A stretch of DNA of 33,276 bases from Prevotella sp. (GTDB lineage Bacteria; Bacteroidota; Bacteroidia; Bacteroidales; Bacteroidaceae): contig JAFZSI010000024.1 in NCBI GenBank assembly GCA_017619445.1, forward strand, positions 1 through 33,276. Reading direction: 5' to 3'. Below, in pieces: positions 23,593 through 31,313 of the stretch. The notes below the pieces were generated by a model, which was not told the DNA's origin, ran no database searches, and saw only the letters and a program-made list of their open reading frames with translations. Made by a program: the position numbers and the translations under genes. Positions within the stretch are counted from its first letter, which is position 1; every line of letters starts with the position of its first letter.

Positions 23593-24357
23593 CTAAATTC
23601 TCACATTGATACCTTCTTGGCGCAGATAGCTTTTCAGCTCAGGTATGGGAATCTCGCCGAAGTGGAAAACGCTTGCTGCAAGGGCCGCGTCGGCTTTGCC
23701 GACAGTGAATGCATCGCGGAAATGCTCTTTGGTTCCAGCGCCACCACTTGCAATGATGGGTATGGAGAGTTCGTCAGCCAGCCGTGCGAGGGGTTCGTTG
23801 GCGTATCCGTTTTTCATTCCGTCGTGGTTCATGCTGGTAAACAGAATTTCGCCTGCGCCCCGTTCTTGTGCCTGATGTGCCCAGTCGAAGAGACCCAGCT
23901 CCACGCGCTCGCGTCCGCCTTTCACATAGCAGTGCCATCCATCGGGGTCGAGTCGTGCGTCGATAGCACAAACGCACACCTGCGAGCCAAACCTGCCAGC
24001 GATTTCATCGATTAACGACGGTTTCCTGATGGCAGCAGAGTTGACGCTCACCTTGTCGGCTCCTGCGTGCAGTAGTCGTTCCACGTCACTCAGTTCATTA
24101 ATTCCTCCGCCTACGGTGAAGGGTATGTTGATTTCTGCCGCCACGCGTGTTACCATGTCGGTGAAAGTCTTGCGGCCCTCAAAGCTGGCCGTAATGTCGA
24201 GAAACACCAGCTCGTCGGCGCCTGCGTCGCTATAGGCCTTGCCCAGTTCCACGGGGTCGCCAGCCTTGCGCAGGTTGACGAAGTTGGTGCCCTTGACGGT
24301 CTCGCCGTCTTTCACGTCGAGACAGGGGACGATGCGTTTGGCTAATCCTTGGTTCAT
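23593..24357 (-). CDS. hisF: Imidazole glycerol phosphate synthase, cyclase subunit
   Basis: This 254-residue beta/alpha barrel uses ammonia from HisH to make imidazole glycerol phosphate and AICAR. It opens [23 protein letters not shown] with the first catalytic aspartate at D14. It also has [23 protein letters not shown] (second catalytic aspartate) and [11 protein letters not shown] phosphate-binding motifs. Length is normal. It lies 21 nt after hisA; the gap is repeat DNA (TTAGGAG units) that may also serve as ribosome-binding sequence. Confidence 0.97.
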   Translation of the reverse strand: MNQGLAKRIVPCLDVKDGETVKGTNFVNLRKAGDPVELGKAYSDAGADELVFLDITASFEGRKTFTDMVTRVAAEINIPFTVGGGINELSDVERLLHAGADKVSVNSAAIRKPSLIDEIAGRFGSQVCVCAIDARLDPDGWHCYVKGGRERVELGLFDWAHQAQERGAGEILFTSMNHDGMKNGYANEPLARLADELSIPIIASGGAGTKEHFRDAFTVGKADAALAASVFHFGEIPIPELKSYLRQEGINVRI

Positions 24358-24363
24358 ATTCTT

Positions 24364-24382
24364 CTTAACTCCTAACTCCTAT
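24364..24382. repeat. TTAGGAG repeats spanning the hisA stop
   Basis: In the sense strand TAGGAGTTAGGAGTTAAG begins with the hisA stop codon and ends shortly before the hisF ATG. It is the same unit as at the end of recN (5941-5976). Confidence 0.65.
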
Positions 24383-25098
24383 AGGCCGTTGAGCAGTTGC
24401 TGCACGTCGATTCGTCCTTCGTAGAACGCTTTGCCGAATACGACGGCAGGGATTCCTGCGCGGTCGAGTGCATAAATGTCTTCTGTCGATGACACGCCGC
24501 CGCTGGCAATGAGGTGCAGCTGCGGATAGGCTGCCATCACTTGCTGGTAAAGGCTTGTGGCGGGGCCTGCGAGTGTGCCGTCTTTCGATATTTCTGTGCA
24601 GAGCACGTTCCTGACGCCTTGCTCCACGTAGAAACGCAGGAAGGGCAGCAACTCCTGGGCAGAGTCTTCTTTCCATCCGTTGATGCTCACCATGCCGTTG
24701 CGCACATCCGCCCCAAGAATCATCCGTTCGGCCCCAAATTGCTCCATCCATGCGATGAACAGCTCTGGTTTAGTGACGGCAATGCTTCCCACGGTTACCA
24801 TGGCTGCGCCTGCGTCGAAAGCTTTCTCAATGTCGGCTTGTGTCTTGATGCCCCCGCCGAAGTCAACGGTAAGGCTTGTCTCGCTGGTAATGGCGCGCAG
24901 CACGTGGTCGTTTACGATATGGCGCGACTTTGCACCGTCGAGGTCCACCACATGCAACCGCTTGAAGCCCAGTTGCTCGAACTGTTGTGCCACTTCCACG
25001 GGGTTGTCGTTGTAGATGGTTTTCTGGTCGTAGTCGCCTTTGGTCAGGCGCACGCATTTGCCTTCAATGAGGTCAATGGCAGGTATGAGCTCTATCAT
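24379..25098 (-). CDS. hisA: ProFAR isomerase
   Basis: The 239-residue beta/alpha barrel isomerises ProFAR to PRFAR in histidine synthesis. The start is the ATG at 25098 (MIELIPAIDLIEGKCVRLTKGD), which overlaps the hisH stop by an ATGA; a longer frame reaching 25332 is hisH read out of frame. D9 in PAIDL and the aspartate of LGADVRNG are at the two catalytic positions. DFGGGIKT and ASGGVSSTED are the phosphate-binding loops. Length is normal. Confidence 0.96.
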   Translation of the reverse strand: MIELIPAIDLIEGKCVRLTKGDYDQKTIYNDNPVEVAQQFEQLGFKRLHVVDLDGAKSRHIVNDHVLRAITSETSLTVDFGGGIKTQADIEKAFDAGAAMVTVGSIAVTKPELFIAWMEQFGAERMILGADVRNGMVSINGWKEDSAQELLPFLRFYVEQGVRNVLCTEISKDGTLAGPATSLYQQVMAAYPQLHLIASGGVSSTEDIYALDRAGIPAVVFGKAFYEGRIDVQQLLNGL

Positions 25099-25685
25099 AG
25101 TTCTATGAAGTTCTTGATGATTTGCGCGCCCACGCTGCCCGATTTCTCGGGGTGGAACTGACAAGCGTAGAAGTTGTCCTTGTGCAGGGCGGCAGAGTAG
25201 GGCAGTATGTAGTCTGTGGTGGCAATGGTGTCGGTGCATACCGGTACGTAGTAGCTGTGCACGAAATAGACATAACTGCGTTCTTCCAGTCCTTTGAACA
25301 GGGGCGACTTGAGGTCGTATAGGGCGTTCCATCCCATAGCTGGCACTTTGTCCTCATGGCGTGTGGGTTGGAAACGTTTCACCTCGGCGTCGAAGATGCC
25401 GATACACTCGGTGTCGCCTTCCTCGCTGTGACGGCACAACAGCTGCTGGCCCACGCAGATGCCCAAGACGGGCTGGCGCAGGTCGCGTATGACGCTGTCG
25501 AGCTGATGGGCGCGCAGATAGTCCATGGCGCCGCGGGCCTCGCCCTGTCCGGGAAAGAGCACACGGTCGGCACTCATCAGTTCCTCAGCCACGTCGGTGA
25601 GTCGCGGTTCGATACCCATGCGTCGAAGAGCGCTTACAACCGAGTAGATGTTTCCGGCGTTATATTTGACTATTGCTACGTTCAT
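25095..25685 (-). CDS. hisH: Imidazole glycerol phosphate synthase, glutamine amidotransferase subunit
   Basis: This 196-residue class I glutaminase supplies ammonia to HisF. The nucleophile is C77 in VLGICVGQQLL, and the His/Glu pair is in CQFHPEKSG. It begins MNVAIVKYNAGNIYSV, the typical HisH start, and keeps LFPGQGEARGAM. Its stop overlaps the hisA start. It follows purU by 111 nt, a gap occupied by tandem repeats. Confidence 0.96.
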   Translation of the reverse strand: MNVAIVKYNAGNIYSVVSALRRMGIEPRLTDVAEELMSADRVLFPGQGEARGAMDYLRAHQLDSVIRDLRQPVLGICVGQQLLCRHSEEGDTECIGIFDAEVKRFQPTRHEDKVPAMGWNALYDLKSPLFKGLEERSYVYFVHSYYVPVCTDTIATTDYILPYSAALHKDNFYACQFHPEKSGSVGAQIIKNFIEL

Positions 25686-25689
25686 TCTC

Positions 25690-25796
25690 CTTTTTTCGCT
25701 TTGCTCAAGGAACTTCTCCTTTACTCCTTTTTAAATTGTAAATTGTAAATTGTCAAATTGTAAATGACCTTACTCCTTTACTCCTCTCTCCTCTTT
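25690..25796. repeat. Mixed tandem repeats between purU and hisH
   Basis: Two blocks of CTCCTTTA-type units flank an AAATTG-heptamer block at 25733-25765. That 33-bp block is identical to 26740-26772, on the other side of purU. The CTCCTTTA units resemble those upstream of coaBC. Confidence 0.8.
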
Positions 25797-26660
25797 TTAA
25801 CTGAAAATAATCGTCTTGTTCTTGTAGGTGAGAATCTTGCGCTGTATGTGCTTCGACACGGCGTGTGAGAGCACGATTTTCTCCAAGTCCTTGCCTTTGA
25901 GCACCAGGCTCTCGGGTGTGTCCTTGTGCGTGATGCGCACTACGTCCTGTTCGATGATGGGGCCTGCGTCGAGCTCCGATGTCACATAGTGGCTGGTGGC
26001 TCCGATAATCTTCACACCGCGCTCCCATGCCTGATGATAGGGCTTGGCCCCCACGAATGCGGGCAGGAACGAGTGGTGGATGTTGATGATATGGTGCGGG
26101 TAGGCGGCAATCATATCGTCGCTGATAATCTGCATATAGCGTGCCAGCACGATGAACGTCACGTTCTTTTCCTTCAGCAGCTTCATTTCCTCCGCCTCCA
26201 CCTCGGCTTTGTTCGAGTGGTCCTTGTTGATGCTCCACACGAAATAAGGAATGCCAAACATCAGCGCCACATAGCGCAGGTCCTCGTGGTTGCTGACGAT
26301 GCAGGGAATGTCAACGTCAAACTCACCCGCCTTCCAGCGCGCCAGAAGGTCGTAAAGACAATGGCTCATTTTGCTCACGAAGATGGCCATGCGCGGCTTC
26401 TCGTCGTTGAAGTAGAGGTTGAACGTCATGTTATAACGCTGTGCATAAAGAGTATCTACATATTCCCGAATCTTATCCCGCGGAATGAGAAAACTTTCTA
26501 ACTCCCATTCAATGCGCATGAAGAACATGCCGTCCTGACGGTCAACATACTGGTCCAGATAGACGATGTTGCCATGGTTGTCGGTGATGAATTTTGTCAC
26601 TTCCGAGATGATGCCCTGCTGGTCGGGGCAATGCAGAAGCATAATGGCTGTTGGTTTCAT
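25797..26660 (-). CDS. purU: Formyltetrahydrofolate deformylase
   Basis: The 287-residue enzyme hydrolyses 10-formyl-THF to THF and formate, balancing one-carbon pools and supplying formate. Residues about 5-85 are an ACT domain (IMLLHCPDQQGIISEVTKFI). The formyltransferase domain follows, with catalytic N193, H195 and D231 in INIHHSFLPAF and SELDAGPII. Length is normal. It has its own promoter at 26809-26840 and could drive the his genes behind it. The link to histidine is plausible because AICAR, a his by-product, uses 10-formyl-THF. Confidence 0.95.
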   Translation of the reverse strand: MKPTAIMLLHCPDQQGIISEVTKFITDNHGNIVYLDQYVDRQDGMFFMRIEWELESFLIPRDKIREYVDTLYAQRYNMTFNLYFNDEKPRMAIFVSKMSHCLYDLLARWKAGEFDVDIPCIVSNHEDLRYVALMFGIPYFVWSINKDHSNKAEVEAEEMKLLKEKNVTFIVLARYMQIISDDMIAAYPHHIINIHHSFLPAFVGAKPYHQAWERGVKIIGATSHYVTSELDAGPIIEQDVVRITHKDTPESLVLKGKDLEKIVLSHAVSKHIQRKILTYKNKTIIFS

Positions 26661-26671
26661 TTCTATGTTTC

Positions 26672-26772
26672 TATTTCACAATTCTACTATTTTTGAAATT
26701 GCCCAGTTGTCCTGTTGTCCATTTGTCAAATAGTCAAATAAATTGTAAATTGTAAATTGTCAAATTGTAAAT
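26672..26772. repeat. Composite tandem repeats in the purU leader
   Basis: From the start codon outward these are CTATTT-type units, a TTTGAAATTGCCCAGTTGTCC segment, GTCAAATA units, and the 33-bp AAATTGT block at 26740-26772. All would be transcribed as part of the roughly 140-nt purU leader. Confidence 0.8.
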
Positions 26773-26780
26773 CTGTTTAA

Positions 26781-26797
26781 GGGGATTTGCAATCCCC
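26781..26797. promoter_or_regulatory. Hairpin at the 5' end of the purU leader
   Basis: GGGGATT (26781-26787) pairs with AATCCCC (26791-26797) around TGC. It would lie only a few bases from the predicted transcript start. It has no U-run, so it may protect the 5' end rather than terminate transcription. Confidence 0.5.
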
Positions 26798-26808
26798 GCT
26801 TTGGTGTG

Positions 26809-26840
26809 CAAAGTTAATTATATTTTCTGAATTGACCAAA
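26809..26840 (-). promoter_or_regulatory. Promoter of purU
   Basis: On the minus strand TTTG (26840-26837), 20 nt, then TAACTTTG (26816-26809) is a perfect match to the Bacteroidota -33/-7 pattern. The transcript would start near 26803. Confidence 0.8.
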
Positions 26841-26935
26841 TATGCACTGCAAAACCTTGCTGATTATCACTTAAACCCGCTCTCTGCCAATCTCAAACCA
26901 ACAGTCGCTTTGACAGATGCCCCACATATTATCAG

Positions 26936-27128
26936 ATTTTCTAGAAAATTTCATCATAAACCTGCACTTTACGACCGTAAAGTTGCACTTTAGAATCGTA
27001 AAGCTTCACTTTAGAATCGCAACTTGCTACGATGAAAAAATAACTCGTTGCTTCACATCCAAATTTTCTAGATAATTTAATCACAAACCGATGCTTTGCG
27101 TCCGTAAAGTGATGCTTTGGAATTGCAA
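26936..27128. repeat. CACTTTAC palindromic repeats, locus 2
   Basis: Two units of about 65 bp (26936-27000 and 27063-27128) align along their length. Each starts ATTTTCTAGA, continues through a CATAAACC/CACAAACC segment, and carries palindromes such as ACTTTACGACCGTAAAGT. The family matches 12694-12777. The rest of 26841-27227 contains two weak hairpins (GGTTTA/TAAACC at 27135-27153; AGGTGGT/ACCACCT with AAGGG/CCCTT at 27157-27202) and no gene I can support. Confidence 0.78.
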
Positions 27129-27227
27129 CTGCAAGGTTTATGACATGTAAACCCGAAGGTGGTTTCAAGGGTGTGTAGGATGAGCCCTTTGCGGCACCAC
27201 CTCGTGTGGAGTTACTGGCACAAAAAA

Positions 27228-27255
27228 GCCCGGAAACAAGCGTGTGCTTCCGGGC
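27228..27255 (-). terminator. Terminator of the MFS gene
   Basis: GCCCGGAA (27228-27235) pairs with TTCCGGGC (27248-27255). On the minus strand the stem is followed by TTTTTTG. It lies 36 nt after the transporter stop codon. Confidence 0.9.
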
Positions 27256-27290
27256 GTTCAGAAAACTATTGAGTAATAGAGTTTTGAGAT

Positions 27291-28946
27291 TTATTTGATG
27301 TTGGGCTCCTCCAGTCCGAGGCCGCGCTTGCGGTCAACTACCTTCAGCACCAGTCCGAGGATGAGGGCTGCCACACCGAGTCCGGCGAGCATGACGAGCG
27401 GCCAGGTGTAGTTGTAACTGACGGCTGCCTGCTCGGCGGTAATGGTGTTGTTGGCCAGTCCGTTCACAACGTCTGGGTTGGTCTTGTCGAGCACCTTGCC
27501 GATGAGCAAGGGGAACAGCCACAGGCCAATATTCTGTATCCAGAAAATCAGGGCGTAGGCCGAGCCGATGGTCTTCGGCTCAACGAGCTTGGGCACGCTT
27601 GGCCACAGCGAGGCGGGAACCAGTGAGAACGAGGCGCCGAGCACCAGGATGGTGATGTAGGCCACGGCTACGCCGCCAGCGGCATTGCCCTTGAAGGCGG
27701 GAAGGATGAAGGCGAAGGTGAGGTGGCAGGCAATGAGCAACAGGGACCCCAAGACGAGCATCGACGCTGCCTTGCCTTTGTGGTCAACATAGCTGCCGAG
27801 AATGGGCGTGATGAGCACGGCCAAAAGCGGGAACACGGCGAAAATACTCTCAGCCGACTGGCGCATGTAGCCCATGTAGCAGTAGGTGATAAGGGCAATG
27901 ATGGAAAGAGCCAACAGTCCGTACTTCTTGCTTGCCTGTTTCTGGAAATTGCTTGCGAAACCTGCAGCAGCAACCACCAGCATGATGGCGTATTGGATGA
28001 TGGTGACGCTGGAACCGGCCCAGAATGAATTGCTGTCGGGAGGTGTGAGCGTGAGGTTGCACTGCAACATGTTGACGGCATATTTCTGGAAGGGGAAGAT
28101 GGCCGAGTAGTAGAGCACGCAGAGCAGTGCCACGAGCCAGAAACCGCTGTCGGTGAGAATCTTGCCGATGTCGGAAATCTTGAACGGGTCGTCTTTCTCC
28201 TCTGCTTCGCCCGTCTGCGAGTCAAGCTTCTTGTCCATGAAGAAATAGACGATGAACATAATCAGGGCGATGCACATGAGCACAACGCCGAATGCTACCG
28301 AGCGCGTGACGCTGATGTGTCCGCCAAGACGGGCAAAGAAGGGTGAGAATATCATGCAGGTGGCAACGCCCAGACGAGCCAACGCCATCTCAGAGCCCAT
28401 GGCCAGGGCCATCTCGCGACCCTTGAACCACTTCACGATACCGCGCGAGACGGTGATACCTGCCATCTCGCAACCGCAGCCGAAAATCATAAAGCCGCAG
28501 GCTGCAAACTTGGCCGAGGCTGGCATTCCCTCGTAGAAGGGACTTACTCCCAGCTCGTCGAAGATGGGAATGTAGTTCAGGTTGTTGGTGAACCAGGTCT
28601 CCAGTCCGCTTCCGATGAAAGCATCGCTCACGGCGTACCACTTGATGAGTGCACCCACCAGCATGACGGCTCCTGAGAGCACGGCGGTGAAGCGCACGCC
28701 CATCTTGTCGAGAATGATTCCAGCGAAGATGAGGAAGAATACGAATACATTGAGAAACACCTCAGAACCCTGCATGGTGCCGAATGCGGTGGAGTCCCAT
28801 CCGCGCTCGGAGAGCATCAGGTCCTTGATGGGTGAGAGAATGTCCATAAAAATGTATGAACAGAACATGGCCAGAGCGAGCAGCAGAAGGGCTGTCCAGC
28901 GCATTGCTGCGGAGTCGCGCAGCGTTTTTTGAATTGCTTGTGTCAT
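27291..28946 (-). CDS. MFS transporter, possibly peptide-related
   Basis: The 551-residue protein has about 12 hydrophobic segments in two groups of six, split by a charged loop near residues 235-260 (DKKLDSQTGEAEEKDDPFK). The loop between helices 2 and 3 carries the MFS motif-A remnant GIILDKMGVRFTAV. SPIKDLMLSERGWDSTAFGTMQGSE near the start resembles the MFSD1-like branch of the superfamily, an impression from memory. It is encoded directly after the DPP5 gene, which suggests uptake of peptide products. Substrate is unproven. It ends at a good terminator. Confidence 0.85.
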   Translation of the reverse strand: MTQAIQKTLRDSAAMRWTALLLLALAMFCSYIFMDILSPIKDLMLSERGWDSTAFGTMQGSEVFLNVFVFFLIFAGIILDKMGVRFTAVLSGAVMLVGALIKWYAVSDAFIGSGLETWFTNNLNYIPIFDELGVSPFYEGMPASAKFAACGFMIFGCGCEMAGITVSRGIVKWFKGREMALAMGSEMALARLGVATCMIFSPFFARLGGHISVTRSVAFGVVLMCIALIMFIVYFFMDKKLDSQTGEAEEKDDPFKISDIGKILTDSGFWLVALLCVLYYSAIFPFQKYAVNMLQCNLTLTPPDSNSFWAGSSVTIIQYAIMLVVAAAGFASNFQKQASKKYGLLALSIIALITYCYMGYMRQSAESIFAVFPLLAVLITPILGSYVDHKGKAASMLVLGSLLLIACHLTFAFILPAFKGNAAGGVAVAYITILVLGASFSLVPASLWPSVPKLVEPKTIGSAYALIFWIQNIGLWLFPLLIGKVLDKTNPDVVNGLANNTITAEQAAVSYNYTWPLVMLAGLGVAALILGLVLKVVDRKRGLGLEEPNIK

Positions 28947-28959
28947 TGTTATTTACGAT

Positions 28960-29085
28960 TTACCAATTTTTCTATTTCACTATTTCACTATTTTGAAATT
29001 GTCCAATAGTCCAATCATCCAATAGTCTAATTGTTTAATTGTCTAATTGTCCAATTGTCCAATGGCCTAATTGTCAAATAGTAAA
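28960..29085. repeat. CACTATTT and GTCCAAT tandem repeats between dpp5 and the MFS gene
   Basis: TTTCACTA octamers are followed by TTTTGAAATTGTCCAATAG and then about ten GTC[C/T]AATTG-type units up to the dpp5 stop codon. It belongs to the same composite family as the hisIE and purU gaps. Confidence 0.85.
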
Positions 29086-31275
29086 TTATTTCAGCCATCG
29101 GTCGAGCCAGTTGAAGTATGTTCGCTGCCAGAGAATGCCGTTCTGGGGCTTCAAAACCCAGTGGTTCTCGTCAGGGAAGATGAGCAGCTGGGCCTCAATG
29201 CCCCTCATACGAGCTGCGTTGAAGGCACTCATGCCCTGGGTGGCGTTGATGCGGTAGTCTTTCTCGCCGTGGATGCACAGGATGGGCGTGTCCCATTTGT
29301 CAACAAACTGATGGGGCGAGTTCTTGTAGGTCTTGTCGGCGTTGGCCGTGCGGTCTTTGTTCCAGTAGGCATCGTCGTATTCCCAGTTGGAGAACCAGTT
29401 CTCCTCGGTCTCGGTGTACATTGCCTCAAGGTTGAAAGCACCGTCGTGGGCTATGAAACATTTGAAGCGTTTGTCGTGATGACCAGCAAGGTAATACACG
29501 GAGAATCCGCCGAATGAGGCACCCACAGCACCCAGGCGGTCTTTGTCAACGAAGGGCAGGTTCTGGGCGGCATCGTCGATGGCCACGAGATAGTCGCTCA
29601 TGCACTGGCCCGTCCAGTCGCCCGAAATCTCCTCGCACCACTCGCTGCCAAAGCCGGGCAGTCCGTGGCGGTTGGGCGCAACAATCACATAGCCTTGGGA
29701 GGCCATGATGAAGAAGTTCCAGCGGTAGCTCCAGAACTGGCTGACGGGGCTTTGTGGTCCGCCTTCGCAGAAGAGCAGGGTGGGGTACTTCTTGTTCTCA
29801 TCGAAATTGGGAGGAAGGATAATCCAGTAGAGCATTTTCTGACCGTCGGTGGTTGCAACCCATCGCTGTTGCACGGTGGGCTTGGCCAGTTGGTCGAGAA
29901 TATGCTTGTTCTCGGTAGTAATCTGCTGGATTTTTGTGTTTTGGGTCTTTTTGGAATTGGGAGTGATGACATAGAGGTCGGCACTCTCGCGGTAGCTGTG
30001 ACGCTCTGCCAGAATCTGCTTGCCGTTGTTCAGCATTTGCAAAGAACCGAAGTCTGCCCAGTCGTTGGTGAGCTGTTTCACTTCGCCCTTCCAGTTCATG
30101 GAATACAGATTCTCCGTTGCATGCCATACGCCGATGAAGTAGATGATCGCGTCTTTGGAGTCGCTCCAGCAATAGTCGTCAACGTTGGAGTCGAAACTCT
30201 CGGTCACATAGCGTTTTGTGCCAGTTGCAAGCTCATAGATGCACAGGCGCTGACGGTCGCTCTCGTAGCCGTCTCGGGCCATGGACAGCCATGCCACATA
30301 TTTGCCGTCGGGCGAGAACTTGGGGTTCTGGTCGTAACCTGGATTGTTGTTCAGGTTCTCTTCGCTGTTCACCGATTGTGTCTTCAGCGTCTTCGTGGGC
30401 TCAACCTTTGGAGCCTTGTATCCGGCAGGTTTGCAAAGATTTTTGGTTTCCCGCGTACCTATAATATATAAATAAATGTCAGAGTCGGTGGAAATGGAGT
30501 ATTCCACGCCTGTTTTCTTGCGGCAGGTGTATGCTATGGCCTTCGAGTCGGTGCTCCAGTCGAGCTGCTCTATGCCTCCAAACGGCTCCATGGGGCATTC
30601 GTAGGGCTCGCCCTCAAGTATATCCACCATTCCCTCGGCTTTCACCTGCATCTTGCCGTCTGTTGTCTGCACATCGGCCACAAACGGATGCTGAATGCTC
30701 TCCACATAGTGGTCCCAGTGGCGATACATCAGGTCGGTTACCAGTCGTCCCGTTGCCTTGGGCAGGTCTTTGGGATTCTCCTTGATGCTTTCGTGGAAAG
30801 GAATAGACTTGAGGATAATTACTTTCTGACGGTCGGGCGAGAATTTGTAGCCTTCCACCGCGCCTTCTGTATTGCTGACCTGCTGGCGGTTAGTTCCGTC
30901 GGCGTTCATGGTCCAAATCTCTCCGTCGGTGACGAAGGCAACGGTGTTGTTGTCAATCCACGAGGCATCAGTTTCGTTCTTGTCGCTGGTGGTGAGCAGT
31001 TTCTGGTTGCTGCCGTCGGCGTTCATCACGTAGAGAACATGGTGGCTTTTGTTGGCTTTCACGCTGTAGTAGCCCACGTTGTAGATGATGCGCTTGCCGT
31101 CGGGTGAAGCCTCATAGCCTCCTATTCGTCCCATGGCCCAAAGAGCCTCGGGGGTCATCAGGCCGCCTTTCACGGTGATGTTCTGCTTGCCAATTCTCAT
31201 AGATTCCTGTGCATGAATGTTGCCGCCACCCAACAGGAGCATGGCAGCGGCAAAAAGTGTTACGACATTTTTCAT
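29086..31275 (-). CDS. dpp5: Dipeptidyl peptidase 5 (S9 family)
   Basis: The 729-residue enzyme has a signal peptide (MKNVVTLFAAAMLLLGGG, cleavage near residue 22), then a beta-propeller of PD40/WD40-like blades (about 40-430), then an alpha/beta-hydrolase domain. The catalytic serine is S587 in GASFGGFS, the aspartate D673 in HGEKDYR and the histidine H705 in DENHWVL. Segments such as KATGRLVTDLMYRHWD, HPFVAD, RKKTGVEYSISTDSDIYLY and VIVAPNRHGLPGFG closely recall Porphyromonas DPP5, which removes dipeptides in the periplasm. It precedes an MFS gene on the same strand. Confidence 0.9.
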   Translation of the reverse strand: MKNVVTLFAAAMLLLGGGNIHAQESMRIGKQNITVKGGLMTPEALWAMGRIGGYEASPDGKRIIYNVGYYSVKANKSHHVLYVMNADGSNQKLLTTSDKNETDASWIDNNTVAFVTDGEIWTMNADGTNRQQVSNTEGAVEGYKFSPDRQKVIILKSIPFHESIKENPKDLPKATGRLVTDLMYRHWDHYVESIQHPFVADVQTTDGKMQVKAEGMVDILEGEPYECPMEPFGGIEQLDWSTDSKAIAYTCRKKTGVEYSISTDSDIYLYIIGTRETKNLCKPAGYKAPKVEPTKTLKTQSVNSEENLNNNPGYDQNPKFSPDGKYVAWLSMARDGYESDRQRLCIYELATGTKRYVTESFDSNVDDYCWSDSKDAIIYFIGVWHATENLYSMNWKGEVKQLTNDWADFGSLQMLNNGKQILAERHSYRESADLYVITPNSKKTQNTKIQQITTENKHILDQLAKPTVQQRWVATTDGQKMLYWIILPPNFDENKKYPTLLFCEGGPQSPVSQFWSYRWNFFIMASQGYVIVAPNRHGLPGFGSEWCEEISGDWTGQCMSDYLVAIDDAAQNLPFVDKDRLGAVGASFGGFSVYYLAGHHDKRFKCFIAHDGAFNLEAMYTETEENWFSNWEYDDAYWNKDRTANADKTYKNSPHQFVDKWDTPILCIHGEKDYRINATQGMSAFNAARMRGIEAQLLIFPDENHWVLKPQNGILWQRTYFNWLDRWLK

Positions 31276-31313
31276 ATCTGTATTAAGGTTGTTATGTTTT
31301 GCATGACGGATTG

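Noticed and set aside
24379-25332. Longer start for hisA (317 codons)
   Set aside because: The first 78 codons are hisH read out of frame; the conserved start MIELIPAID lies at 25098.
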